Part shown: piece by piece, positions 1-12,529 of the stretch
Layout of the letters: every line of letters begins with the position of its first letter
Numbering within the stretch: the stretch's first letter is position 1
Made by a program: the position numbers and the translations under genes
From: Pyrus communis
Lineage: Eukaryota; Streptophyta; Magnoliopsida; Rosales; Rosaceae
DNA length: 64,000 bases
Direction: 5' to 3'
NCBI RefSeq assembly: GCF_963583255.1
Contig: NC_084816.1
Location: forward strand, 16,479,100-16,543,099
The notes under the pieces: generated by a model
What the model was told of the DNA's origin: nothing
Database searches by the model: none
Seen by the model: only the letters and a program-made list of their open reading frames with translations

Positions 1-1298
1 TGAAGGTTGATACGTTTCTTAGTATTTGACACTTTGTTGGTGTCTGGACGTTTACGGATGTGTTTGATCCCTGCTAGTGAAAACGGTTGTTTATGATGAA
101 ACAGGGACTCTGACAGTTGGGAAACCCGTAATAGTCAATGCTGCGCTCTTCTCCAATTACTCAATGGAGGGTGCTTTGTACATGAAAAGTTTATTTTGCG
201 TGCTTGCATTAAAAAATTTGTGTTTGTACAGTTAAGTTACAGATGAGACAACTCATTGTTATTATGCTATTGTAAAATTATTTTGTCAATCATGCTAACA
301 GGCCTCTATTTGAGAAATATGTAGGTAAATGGTGAGGCTCATGCGGGAAAATAATGTCCAGTTTGGTCCTGAGGTTGACAAGTATGTTTCGGAACATGAT
401 AATCTGGCTCGAACGTGTGTGTTGGTTTCCATTGACGGAAGATTGCTGGGTCTTTTGCTGTAACTGATCCAGTGAAGCCAGAGGCTGCACGAGTCATCTC
501 TTATCTTCACTCGATAAACATTACAAGCATCATGGTTACTGGTGATGACTGGGCTACAGTGGCAGCCAGTGCGATGGAGGTTGGCGTTGATAAGGTGTAT
601 GCTGAGACGGTTCCACTAGGAAAAGCTGATAGAATCAAAGAATTACAGTTAGGATTATATAATAGTTACAGGGGTAGTGTGAGTGGATTACAATTACCCA
701 GCTCCACAAGTAATTTTGTTCTGGTTTTGAACACAGATTGAGGATTACTAAATTATATTTCAAATGACTTATCTAGGGTAAAATAATGTCTTATAGAAAT
801 CTTCAAACTCATTTTTCTAACATAGTGTTTCTGACTTGAGATGTGAGTTATCTATCTAACATAGTGTTTTCTGACTTGTTAAAGTGGATTTGGATGCAGA
901 TGAAAGGAATGGCAGTGGTAATGATGGGGGATGGAATTAATGACTCCGGCTATGGTTGCAGGAATCTTGGCATGGCAATTGGTGCTGGCACCGACGTAGC
1001 TATAGAAGCTGCTTATAGTTCTGATGAAGAGCAACTTGGAAGATGTAGTTACAGCCATTGATCTCTCTAGAAAGACCATGTCTCGAATTCAATTGAATTC
1101 TGTCTGGGCCCGGGGCTACAATATCCTCAGCATGCTGGTGGCAGCTGGAGTTTTGTTCCCTTTCACTGGAATTCGATTACCACCTTGGCTTGCAGGTGCA
1201 TGCCTGCTTCCTCTCTAAGTGTGGTATGTTCTCTCTTGTTGCAGTCATATAAGACGCCTTTGCATATTCAGAGCGTCTCCAATGGCAAGTCTGCATGA
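1..1298 (+). pseudogene. Heavy-metal (copper) P1B-type ATPase pseudogene, HMA5-like, 3' part
   Basis: This is the decayed C-terminal half of a Cu+-exporting P-type ATPase. Visible blocks are the phosphorylation loop (78-160, DETGTLTVGKP where the family has DKTGTLT), a VSIDG segment (about 420-460), MVTGDD (about 531-550), GDGINDS (about 928-948), [14 protein letters not shown] (about 971-1012), [14 protein letters not shown] (about 1033-1075) and the last membrane segments ending LPPWLAGAC. The C-terminus reads on in another frame to a TGA at 1296-1298. Known of the family: the Asp of DKTGT is phosphorylated and the GDGIND loop binds ATP and Mg. Breaks seen: K to E in DKTGT, a single-base loss near 458, frame changes near 950, 1012 and 1203, and missing sequence between blocks. 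Some gaps could be introns (for example 645-890), but the frameshifts within exons rule out a functional gene. [13 protein letters not shown] wording fits HMA5 better than HMA7/RAN1. The 5' part lies outside the window. Confidence 0.85.
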
Positions 1299-1655
1299 TA
1301 GTGCATGTACATATCTGAACAAGTTTTCAACCTCTGGTTGTTACTTCCCTTCTTCGTTATTGCTGCAATGAATTTGTACATGCGATCGTGATTAATAATT
1401 TAGAAGCATAAGACCGTAATTCTTGGACTGGTTGCGTATCATCTATGCTTTGTTCTGTTCAGAAAAACTAATTAGCCAAGTTTAGATGATTTTCGAATCC
1501 GAAGAGTGTTCAACTAGAGCTTGATTATATGTAAACGTCGTCGAAAACATTTCATCCGGAAGAATGTAACTGTTATGTGTTTGGTTGCATTTGCATTTGA
1601 ATCAAAATGTATGTCATCATTAAATATCAATCTTGAAAGTTATGGTGTTGTTTGT
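1299..1655. other. Intergenic stretch, nothing recognised
   Basis: AT-rich sequence between the ATPase relic and the first RLK-derived relic. No coding family, RNA gene or terminal repeat was recognised. Confidence 0.5.
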
Positions 1656-1868
1656 TTTGATGGTGAACTGAAAACTAAAATTCCACATTTGGGCATCTCC
1701 AGCTGTGCCCACAAAATGGACAGAACTCGTCGGCTAGCAGCACCAATTACCAAATATCACCACCACAGACCAAAACATCCTTACCTCTCGTTGCTGATTT
1801 CCAAGTTGCAATTGGTAGGTGTTACTTACGGCGTACGCCACCTTCAAGCTATCAGCAAAAAATGAATG
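1656..1868 (+). pseudogene. RLK upstream/LRR N-terminal-cap relic
   Basis: A scrap of an RLK-like gene copy just upstream of RLK1. It starts with a segment (gaactgaaaactaaaattcc and on to about 1735) that recurs at 40150-40245 and 50447-50506. It ends with a degenerate LRR N-terminal cap reading VGVTYGVRH near 1815-1845, compared with IGVTCGARH in RLK1 exon 1. It then runs directly into the promoter repeat that is cut by the solo LTR. It has no start codon, signal peptide or LRRs and cannot be functional. A parallel relic lies at 39640-39755. Confidence 0.6.
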
Positions 1869-1873
1869 GTGTG

Positions 1874-3345
1874 TGATAGGTATTTTACCACCTGCAAAAG
1901 TAGGGATAAAAACACTTTAAGATACTTTCAAGAAAACAAGGTAGTTGTAGTATAAACGGCTCAAGCAAGGTCGTTTTCCGTAGGGATTGAATGAATAATT
2001 TGTATTTAAACTAATTCTTAATTAGCTATTTGAAAACAAAGATTGGAAAAAGTTGATTTTGAATTTAAAAATAATAAAAACGAATTTAATTAAAATGATT
2101 AAAGAAATTAGCAAAGAAAAGAAAGCAAAGGAAAGCATTTTGAAAACCAAAATTGTAAAAGCCTAGGGTTCCGCTGTCCCCTTAACAATCGTATGTAGAT
2201 TTACTAATTACTTATGAACTACCCATACAACTTTGAAGGTTAGGTTATCCTAATTCATATTCTACTTGTGGTATTCAAGCTAGAACGTATATCAAACATG
2301 CAATCCGTCTGTGATATTTAGATCAAATATAAACATGCATGACTTATCATGCTTTGTGAAAACCCTTTGAAAAACCATGCAACCCCTAAGACGTGGTATT
2401 CATCCTAGGTGAAATTACAACTATCAACCACAAGATGCAATACTCAATCCCTTGGTGGTATTCCGACCGAATTGCATATGATTACTTATCTAAACATCTT
2501 AATGGTAGCTAAGCATTAAGATATAGAGACAGTTTAAAGCACAGTGATTAATAATTCAAAGTATGCATGTATAATCATAAGCAATTAAATAAAAACTACA
2601 TATTCATGCTAAGGCTCAAGGCATCGTCCTAACAAACGAAACTAGTTATGAGCAACCATAAAACAAAAGGAATTTTATTGAAATAGAAAAATGATAGAAA
2701 ACACCTTGAAAATACAAAGTGTCAAAGCCTAGCTAAATTCTCCATGTACGTTCCCTCTAATGTTGTGTAAAGAACTCTAATGGCTAACAAGCCTTATTTA
2801 CTACAAAATAAAACCCTACCTTGAAAAGGTCTTAGAATAAAACTAGGAAACATAATTAAATGATAAAACAGAAAATAAAAGGTTTCCTATTTGAACTAGA
2901 ATTCGGACTTCTCAGAAAATTAGTCTTTTGACTGACCAAATCAATTCTGATTTGGTCCCAAAAGGTTTCTTTTTAAACCTGAAGACGTCCCCTACAAATC
3001 CTCAGAAGGAATCTTCCTCAAAATATACCATATTGACCTCCAAAATACCCAAAACGTCCAGAAACGTTAATCTGAGAAAGCTGCGCGCGGGGCCTTTATT
3101 TCATCGCCACGGTCAAACGGCTTGGTAAAAAAATCTGGAATTTTGATACAATCATCTTGAAAGGCACACAAACATCCTCCACTTGGAATCACTCCAAAAT
3201 TCATCCATTTAATCACTTTTTGCTCCAGAGGAAGTCAAATGTCCTGCATTGAAAATACATAACAAAGTATCAAAATTCTACCAAAATAACCAATAAATTA
3301 ATACTAAGATTAGGGTAAAATATATCGTATAATATGGACTCATCA
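1874..3345. mobile_element. Solo LTR of an LTR retrotransposon
   Basis: A 1,472-bp insertion with TG...CA ends (TGATAGGT ... ACTCATCA) flanked by the perfect 5-bp duplication GTGTG (1869-1873 and 3346-3350). The unoccupied arrangement (aatggtgtgtgtttgatatg) is present in the neighbouring promoter repeat at about 3474-3494 and almost identically at about 43363-43378, so the insertion limits are exact. No gag-pol coding was found inside; short ORFs such as 2928-3128 have no recognisable domain. TG/CA ends, a 5-bp duplication and large size are the signature of a solo LTR left after LTR-LTR recombination. Family and orientation are not assigned. It lies about 365 bp upstream of the RLK1 start codon. 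Confidence 0.85.
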
Positions 3346-3600
3346 GTGTGTGTTTGATATGTAAAAAAACCAAATCACAAGCCTTCGTTCCACTAGTCTA
3401 AGTCTCCTCACTTGGACAAAAAAGTCGGACTTAGACTATTCCTCCTCACCTAGCTAAGCTATCAGCGAAAAATGAATGGTGTGTGTTTGATATGTAAAAA
3501 AAATCCAAATCACACGTCTTCGTTCGACTAGTCTAAGTCTCCCACCTTGACGTACAAGCTGGGCAAGTCTAAGTCGTTCACAAGTCTTGGTAACACCAAC
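3346..3600 (+). promoter_or_regulatory. RLK1 proximal promoter with tandem repeat
   Basis: Two direct copies (about 3346-3470 and 3480-3570) share the core gtgtgtttgatatgtaaa, then aatcacaag/aatcacacg, then cttcgtt and ctagtctaagtctc. The same pair occurs upstream of RLK2 (about 43235-43450) and a single copy occurs upstream of the RLK relic (39740-39830). The copying makes it part of the duplicated promoter. Regulatory function is inferred from position only; no TATA box was assigned with confidence. Confidence 0.5.
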
Positions 3601-3709
3601 TTGTTTCCCGATTTATGTGAATGTAATGAGTTCTAGTTTTCGATCGAATTTAAACCGAAAGATGAAAACTACTACAATTAAGGAGAGAAGTCGTTTCCTA
3701 CTAGCAAAA

Positions 3710-6700
3710 ATGTTGTCGATGATACACTGCTTGTGTTATATCTATATGATGATTATGGCTAATTACTTTACTGCAGGTGCATTAGCAATAGCTCATACCA
3801 ATTTCAACACAGATCAGTCTGCGCTTCTTGCTCTCAAAGCTCACATCACTAGTGACCCTCAAAACATCTTGACCGCCAACTGGTCCTCTACCTCCAATTC
3901 CAACATTTGCAACTGGATTGGCGTTACCTGCGGTGCTCGCCACCAGAGAGTCACGGCCTTAAATCTCTCGCACATGGGTCTTGTCGGAGTTATTCCTCCG
4001 CATCTTGGCAACCTCTCATTTCTCGCTGATTTGTACCTTAAGAATAATTTTTTTAATGGTCCCCTACCCCAAGAATTGTCTCGTTTGCACCGGTTGAAGA
4101 GGATTAACTTTCAATACAACAACTTCACGGGAACCATTCCTTCGTGGTTTGGGTCCTTCGCTACACTTCAAAAGATCGGATTGGACGGTAATGGCTTCTC
4201 TGGTTTCATACCCGCTGCTATCTTCAACTTATCTGCACTCGAAATAATTGGTTTGAGCATGAACCAACTATCAGGTACGTACGTACCACCATTACCAACC
4301 ACCTAGGAATATAAATTAATGTTGCTTGCTTCATGATTACATTTTAACGTCTTTGTTTCATTTTAACATCTATATATAAGATGTCTAACAATCATCTCAT
4401 TTTTTTTTCTTTCTTTCTTGTTGGAATGGATGCACATATTTAACAGGTAGCATACCCAGAGAAATAGGCAACTTAACAATGCTGAAGGGCATATACATTG
4501 ACGACAACAAGTTCGAAGGTATAGTGTATGGCTTAGGTTTTGTTACATGTATACTCGCAAATGTCCAGTGTGTGAATAATTTCATTTCATTTTGTTTTTT
4601 TATTTTTTTTTTTACTATGAAGTGTGATTAGTTTTTAAAATTCTAAAAAAATAAATCAATTATAAAAATTGAGACAATGATGAGCAGTTTCTTCTAAAGT
4701 AAGCATGTTTTTTATTTACTATTTTATTTTATTTTTAAATTTTAAAAAGGGCATGCTATGGTGACCTGGCTGTGAGGTTGCCGTAAATAACAAAAAAATT
4801 TATGTTCATGTAATTACTAAATTGCCCATATATTTTTTATGTTTGTGCAATTTTGGTGTGAGGTTAAAATTGTAATTGCATGTAGTTTTGGTTCAGAGCA
4901 GAGTTCTATGAATAGGTACTAGGTAGTTTAGATACGAGCCCCTTTTTAGCAGGGATATCGTCCCACTTTAGAGAAAAATGAAAAATTGTAATTGCATGTA
5001 TATTTACTGTGTAAGACCATCGTATTCTGGAGCAAAAAGAGAACCTATATAGTGAGTACATGGTCCTTATAATGTTATCCCACTTTTGCTACGGTAGAAT
5101 GGGATTCCCAGTAAGAAGCAACTCCTATATATGTTTAAATGATTTTAACAATATATACGAATTGATTTATAGAACTTCCAAACGAGATGGGCAGTTTAGA
5201 TCAGTTGGAGGTGTTGCATGCGGAGTCTAATGCCCTAAAAGGCTCTGCTCTTGTGCCTGTCCTCAACATATCTTCTTTGACTACTTTGGATCTATACGGA
5301 AACAACATGAGTGGCAGCCTTCCGGACAATATATGTGAGCATCTTCCGAGTATTCGAGAGTTTCATTTGGGTAAAAACCAGTTTGACGGTCTGATTCCCT
5401 CCAAACTGTGGCAATGCAAGGAGCTTCGTGTATTGGTATTAGAGGTTAACAATTTTCGTGGAAGCGTACCCAAAAGTATTGGCAATTTGACCTACTTAAC
5501 CGAGATTTATCTTGCTGACAATAATTTAACAGGTGGTAAATTTAAGACTATTTGATAATCATTTCGTTTTTAATTTTTAGTTAAACTGAAATTAAAAATT
5601 TAATGCAAACGTGTTGAAATTGTGACAGGTACAATACCAGATGAGATTGGTGATCTTTCGCAGTTACAGATTTTGGCACTGAATGAAAATAATCTCAATG
5701 GCGTCATCCCATCCAAACTCTTCAATCTCTCCATGATAAGAGTAATAGGGCTTTCTTTTAATCAGCTCTCAGGTAGCCTCCCAGCAAACATTGGTCTTAC
5801 CTTTCCAAACCTAGAAATGCTTAATGTAGCCGAAAATAACCTTGTGCCCGGACCACTCCCTAACCTCTCCAATGCTTCCAAGCTCAAGGTGCTAGACATG
5901 AACACAAACTCATTTACTGGGTTTCTTCCTAGCACGCTATGTTCCTTGAAAAACCTCATTTTTCTTGGCTTGTTCTCGAATAGTTTGACAATTGATGCTT
6001 CTACTCCACAAGCAGCAAGCACTCTCTCTTGCTTGTTTAATCTTAGAAATTTGATATACTTAGACTTGGGAGCCAATCCACTTAACACCACGATTCCAGC
6101 TTCTCGTGGGAATCTCTCTACATCACTCCGATATGTTGATATAAGCAGTTCCAACATCAGGGGTAACATTCCAATTGATATTGGCAACTTGAGCAGCTTG
6201 ATAATATTAAGCCTGCCAAACAATCAGTTGAGTGGAGCAATTCCAGGTTCAATTCAAAGGCTACAAAATCTCCAAGGTTTGTATTTGTACAATAACGAAC
6301 TACGAGGACATATCCCGTATGAACTCTGTCAACTAAACAATCTAGCCGATTTAAATTTGGGTGGTAATCGGCTCTTTGGTTCTATTCCTTCCTGCTTGGG
6401 TACTTTGGTAGTAGCTCTAAGATATTTATCGTTAGGGTCCAATTTGTTAACTTCAAAAATACCATCTTCCTTGTGGGAACTCAAGTATATATTGCACCTA
6501 AACTTGTCTTCCAATTCTCTGGTTGGACCACTCTCAGAAGACCTCGGAAAGTTGAGAGATTTGGTGGATATGGATTTATCAAATAACCATTTCTCTGGAA
6601 TCATTCCCGATAGCATTGGTGGTCTTCAAAATATGATTAATTTGTCCTTGGCAAACAATTATTTAGAAGGCCCAATTCCCAGTTCATTTAAAACCTTGCT

Positions 6701-8096
6701 AAGCCTAGAATTCTTGGATTTGTCCAAAAATAATCTATCTGGAGTGATCCCAAAATCATTGGAAGCACTCTTGTATCTCAAGCATCTGAATTTGTCTTTC
6801 AACAAACTCCAAGGAGAAATTCCAACTGGCGGGCCTTTCGGAAACTTCTCTGCTGATTCATTTATATCAAACGGCGCACTCTGCGGTGCTTCCCGACTCC
6901 GTGTTCCACTGTGCAAAAATAGAACAAAAGTTAAGCCAAATTGGAGGAAAGCAAAATATATCATCTCAGGGGTCATATCAGTGATACTCCTAGCGGCTGC
7001 TACATTGATTCTGATACTATGCAAGAAAAGGAATGTCGAAGTTGTTAGAGAAACTGCCTCGCTACATCAAGTTCTTTGGAGACGAGTTTCGCGCCTAGAA
7101 CTTGTAAGGGCAACAAATGGATTTCATGAAAGTAACTTGCTAGGCACGGGGGGTTTTGGCTCAGTCTACAGAGGAACACTTTCAGACGGGATAGATATCG
7201 CCGTCAAGGTTTTCAATTTACAGCTAGAAGGGGCATTCAAGAGTTTTGATAGGGAATGTGAAATGCTAAGCAATATTCGTCACCGGAATCTTATTAAAAT
7301 CATAAGTTGCTGCGATGAACTTGATTTCAAAGCCCTGATACTTCAATTGATGCCTAATGGAAGCCTCAAAAAGTGGTTGTATTCTCCAAACCACTCCATG
7401 AATATCCTGCAGAGGCTAGACATAATGAAAGATGTTGCATTGGCACTAGAATATCTTCATCATGGTTACTCGATACCTATCGTTCATTGTGATGTGAAAC
7501 CAAGCAATATACTACTAGATGATGATATGGTTGCACATGTTGCTGATTTTGGCATTGCAAGACTCATCGGCTGTGGAGATTTGATGACAGAAACCATGAC
7601 CCTAGCCACAGTTGGCTATATGGCTCCAGGTGATGTATTTTCTCAATTTTGTATATGTTGGTCGTATTAGGAGTTATAATTATCTTTTTATCATATATAA
7701 CTAAATTCACATACAAACTTTGCAGAGTTTGGGATGGAAGGAAGCATTTCGACAAGAGGGGATGTGTATAGTTTTGGTATTGTACTCATGGAGACATTCA
7801 CAAAAAGGAAGCCAACAGACGAGATGTTTGTCGGGGAAATGGATTTAAAGCAATGGATTGCAGATTCATTATTTCCAGATGCTGCAATAGGTGAAGTTGT
7901 GGATGTCGATATACTTGGGGTGGAAGAAGATGGTGATTTCGTGAGCAGGAGGGATTGCTTATCATCCGTTATGAGATTAGCTTTAGCTTGCTCTGCAGCA
8001 TTGCCGGGAGAGAGGATTAACATGAAAGATGCCGCAATCACACTCACCAAAATCAAGACTAAGTATTTGAAGGACTGTGGAGGAGTGAACTCTTAG
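3710..8096 (+). CDS. LRR receptor-like kinase, class XII-like non-RD (RLK1)
   Basis: Membrane receptor kinase, 1,122 residues. Exons: 3710-4274, 4447-4518, 5173-5532, 5629-7629, 7726-8096; all introns are GT-AG and every junction is phase 1. The start is the ATG shared with RLK2; an in-frame ATG at 3587 would add 41 residues before the signal peptide. Order: signal peptide (about 1-29), LRR N-terminal cap with a CNWIGVTC motif, about 25 LRRs of roughly 24 residues, one membrane helix (about 776-797) followed by CKKRN, then the kinase. Kinase landmarks: glycine loop GTGGFGSVY (838-846), Lys859 in AVKVF, HCDVKPSN with Asp954, DFG with Asp972, and APEFG. Cys953 replaces the Arg of HRD, so it is non-RD, as in the FLS2/EFR/Xa21 group of pattern-recognition receptors. 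The ligand cannot be read from sequence; a role in immune or peptide perception is inference. No frameshift or stop was seen. A BAM9-like pseudogene follows tail to tail. Confidence 0.92.
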
Positions 8097-11000
8097 TTCT
8101 TTTTGTTCTCTATATTTTCGGATCCATTTTCTTATTGTTGTTTTCAATTTGCAAAGACTACATTATTTTCTTATAGTGACGGATATGAGAATATGACGAT
8201 ATTCCTAAAATTGAAATGTAGTACCTGGATTTGTCCATGCCATGAGACCAGTAGTACCAAAATTGCAATTCCAATTATTCTTCCCATATTTGGTAGTAAA
8301 GCATTCAATTTCTACGGCCAACCAAATCCATTTCAAAAAAATTACACTTCCAGATTAAGAATGCCTGTCATGGGAACACAAAGTTATTTCAGTAACATAT
8401 CAGGAAGTTACAAACTTCTACACATGCCCTTGACAAAAAATTATAGGGCAGTGAGGCTGCTCCTCTAGGTAGTTCAATAAACTTACTGGTAAGTTGGGTT
8501 TTTTGGCTGCTACCAATTTGTGCTCATCTTTTTAACAAAAGGAACAAGTTACTCCAATTTTTAGCCCTAAAGATCTTATCATTCATCCTTAAAATTTAGA
8601 ATCTTACGGAACATGCAAAGCAGCACCATGACGAGACAAAAGTGGACCAATAGGATCATAACCATCTCAAGTAGCAGTGTTGTAGTATCCTGTTGTAAGT
8701 TCAGCAGGGTGTGTTATCGCCTCATACCACGAATATATTCCACCAATTTTAGTTGCCAATACAATTGAGGTTTGCTTGTTTTCTTGATATTTCTTCAGAA
8801 TGTTAGCTGCCTTTGCAAGAATATCATCTGCATGATGGAGCAACCTACCACTGTACCATTCCTACAACGAATCAAGCCACTGTTAGATCTCCTAAGCTCC
8901 ACAGTGTTTTCCAATAAGTTTAATCATGTTATGCCAAGTATTGCATGATAAAGAACCATAACATAATTTAATTTTCCACTTATACTCCACAATTATCCGT
9001 AGTTTACTAACCAGTACATCCTATGATGATTTATTTTTCCTCTCTAGAAGATAAGCATCAATGCATTTTCTTATTAATCAAATTGCATTAACTTAGTGCA
9101 GTTTCTTAAAAACCCTTTCCCTTGTCATGACTTCATTTTAAATCATTAAAACATACCTAGTTTGTAATCATGTTGCGTAAGAGTAGTTAAGACTTAAGTA
9201 GCAAACAGTCTGCAAGTACAACCCCTAGAAGCAAATAGAGTTGGTTACAAGAAAAGTTCCAGTAAAGATTGAAAATATATATTGCAGGCCCATATTGTTT
9301 ACATGCACCTACACAGAAATGTTGCATGGCTAAAGAAACACAACTTCAATTCAGTGTTTGCATTTTATTCTAAGTGATATTTCGAGGATGAAATGTGCAT
9401 GAACAGAACGATAAAAGCAATTATGTCATACAAGTTACACCAGGCTTTAGCTATGCAAAAAAATTTCATGGGAAATAATTAAGCAAGCCGCTTTCATCAG
9501 TTTCATACAAGGAAAAAACACCCATAATCAGAAAGAAAGCTTCCCTCTCCCTCTCCAAAGAAAGGAACTTCAGATGGGAGACTGTTGTAACAGCCAGTCT
9601 TTTGTGGTCCCTTCTCTTCCCACTGAGGTTTTCATTGCGTGCAGCCATATTTAGGTCACCCATCCTAAAAGGAAGTTGTAAATAGTAAAAATTCAATAGC
9701 AACCAAATTTCCGTTAGAGGAATGAAAGATTTTTTTTAACATACATGTACTTGTCATAGCACTGGAATTCACCGATTCTAGGAAACTTCCATCTACCATC
9801 ACCAAAAGGATGTGCAGGATATCTGTGTGAGCAATGTAACAATGTTGCGTAAGAAATCATTGGATTGGCTTCATACTTGTAGTTCTAGTGTAACTGTAAC
9901 ATACTTAAGTTCACCAGAAGGACCAAGACCAACACTAATTTCTTCTATTACAGTTCCGATTAAGAATTCAAATTTCTTAGCAAACCTTGACATGAAATCT
10001 TCATAACAATGGAGGGCAGTCTGTCCGCAAAAGAGAGGAACATGGTCAACTCTCAGTGTAAGATAACCATAATTGGAAAATCCATTTTGGCTCCAATAAT
10101 ATATGTGCTTATTCTGATCACCAATCTGGGAGGAAAAAAAAGAAGAGGCCAAATTCTTTATCTAGATTCACGATTCAAACTGATAGGTGTGTAATGAAGG
10201 CCAAACTATAGTTTTTCTTTCACATCCCTTTGGATTGATAAACTTTTTAAGCACATCGAAGCTAAAATCAGGTATGCTAATGGGAAACACAATACCATAG
10301 CACGTTGCAGAGCATGAAACTGAAGAAACATTGATATTATCTCTACTCATCCAAATGGGTTATGTTTCTTAAAGTATGACCGGATAAATTGAGAGTTGCA
10401 ATACAACCATGTGCATTGTACTAGACTAATAACTTCAAATGGGATTTCAAAATATCAAAGAAGACAAACCTCTATGATCCAAAATGGAAGAGTTACACCC
10501 CCTTTTCTGCTAGAAGAAGAGTTAACGTTTGAGTGAAAAGACAAGGCAACATGCAACTTCAAACCTGAGTCAGAAATCAGTTTGAAAAGCTCTTCATATA
10601 GAGACCAATCATATGCAAAAGGAGAGAAATGCTCTACAATTCCCCACCAAACCTCAACTGCAATTCCGTGGACACCTGCCAACTTGAGTGCTTTTAGAGC
10701 TACAGTTAAGGCCTTGATTCTGAAACAACAATAAATCGAGCAATATATAAGGAGATTCTGTCTCACTTGAAAGGAAATTAAATTCAAAATAAACAAATTT
10801 AGAACCATTTTGAAACGTACGTGTATATAACTTGAATTGGGAAGAGATCAAAATAGTTAGCTGCAACCTTGTAGCTAATCATACTCCGTCATTTAAGAGT
10901 ATAACAATTAAATGAAGAATGAAAATGCATCATAGCCTCAACAACAGAAAGTCATAAAAAACTTACTTCCTGGTCCTTGGACACCCCGTACCTTCACTGA

Positions 11001-11760
11001 AGAAGGCATCGACAGGCATCATCACGTATATGGGAATTCTCGTATCTCGGGAAGATGACAATATCGAGGACCTCGAATTCTCTCGTGCATCCACACTGCA
11101 AGCAACAAATCATCTAATTATCACACAGACACATTTATACGATCCAATTTGAACATTCAAAAGCAATAAACTAGCTCAGAAACTTCTTGTCAAATCGATT
11201 ATAAGCATTCGTGCCTAAATTTCATTGTTTTGAGTTTATAAGCAACCCAACTGAACCTAGTCAAGTATTCACTTCAATAAACTCTACAGTAACTCAAAAA
11301 TTTTATAAATTTTCCTGCGTTTTCTCAGTAACCAAACAGACCGTGCAACTCAAAAGAAAACGGAAAAAAAACCGTAATTGTGTGAGATAAACCTGAGAAT
11401 ACTGTTTCTGGCAAGGGATGGGCTGCAGCGAGTGAAGTGGCCTTTTTTAAAGACGGGAGGATTCCGTGGACACCTGCCAACTTGAGAGCTTCTAAAGCTA
11501 CAGTTAAGGCCTTGATTCTGAAACAACAATAAATCGAGCAAAATGTAAGGAGTTTCTGTCTCACTTGAAAGGAAACTGAATTAAAAATAAATAAATTTTG
11601 AAACATTTTGAAATGTACGTTTATATAACTTGAATTGGGAAGAGATCAAAATAGTTAGCTGCAACCTTGTAGCTAATCATACTCCGTTGTTTAAAAGAGT
11701 ATAACAATTAAATTGAGAATGAAAATGCAGCATAGCCTCATCAACAGAAAGTCATAAAAA

Positions 11761-11957
11761 AGGAGGCAGATTCTCAGCTCCTTTTTTCCCATACACTTCC
11801 ATCCTCCCCTTTGTCTGGTCACAGTTAAACCACATCTTTTTGTCTTATTATCTCTATAAAAAAAATCAATACAAAATATTGACGTAACTTAACCGTGATC
11901 ACACAAACAGGGCCAATGAAAGTGTATGGGAAAAAAGGAGCAGAGAATCTACCTCCC
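11761..11957. mobile_element. Short MITE in a BAM9-A intron
   Basis: A 197-bp insertion with terminal inverted repeats of about 40 bp (aggaggcagattctcagctc against the inverse of the end at 11918-11957). The neighbouring duplicate at about 10960 reads straight from gtcataaaa into acttacttcc, so it is the empty site. The flanks cataaaaa and attataaaa suggest an 8-10-bp duplication; superfamily is uncertain. Confidence 0.75.
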
Positions 11958-12529
11958 ATTATAAAACTTACTTCCTAATCCTCGGACGCCCCGTACCATC
12001 ACTGCAGAAGGCATCGACATGCATCATCACATATCTGGGAATTCTCTTATCTCGGGAAAATGGTAAGCAACAAATCATCTAATTATCACACAGACACATT
12101 TATACAATCCAATTTGAACATTCAAAAGCAATAAACTAGCTCAGAAACTTCTCATCAAATCGATTAAAAGCATTCACGTCTAAATTTCATTGTTTTGAAT
12201 TTATCAGCAACCCAGCTGAACCTAGTCAAGTATTCACTTCAGTAAACTCTACAGAAGCTCAAAAATTTTATAAATTTTCCTGCGTTTTCTCGGGAACCAA
12301 GCAGACCGTGCAACTCAAAAGAAAACGGAAAAAAAATGTAATTGTGTGAGATAAACCTGTGTTTCCAGCAAGAGATGGGCTGTAGAGAGTGAAGAGGCCT
12401 TTTTTAAAGACGGGAAGGGTTGAAACGTTTCAGAGGAGGTTTCGGCGGTCGGGCTTGTCGTCGAAACTGACTTCTCTGAAGCAGAAGAAGCTCCTCCTCA
12501 TTGTTGTGCATTTGCAGGCGACTGCCATG

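Noticed and set aside
3587..3709. RLK1 start at the upstream ATG (41 extra residues)
   Set aside because: It would place a hydrophilic stretch before the signal peptide and has no counterpart in RLK2, whose only available ATG aligns with 3710.
5762..6616. Antisense genes opposite the RLK LRR exons (also 45677-46531 and 56227-56658)
   Set aside because: Periodic LRR coding sequence leaves long open frames on the opposite strand; they recur in all RLK copies and have no independent homology that I recognise.
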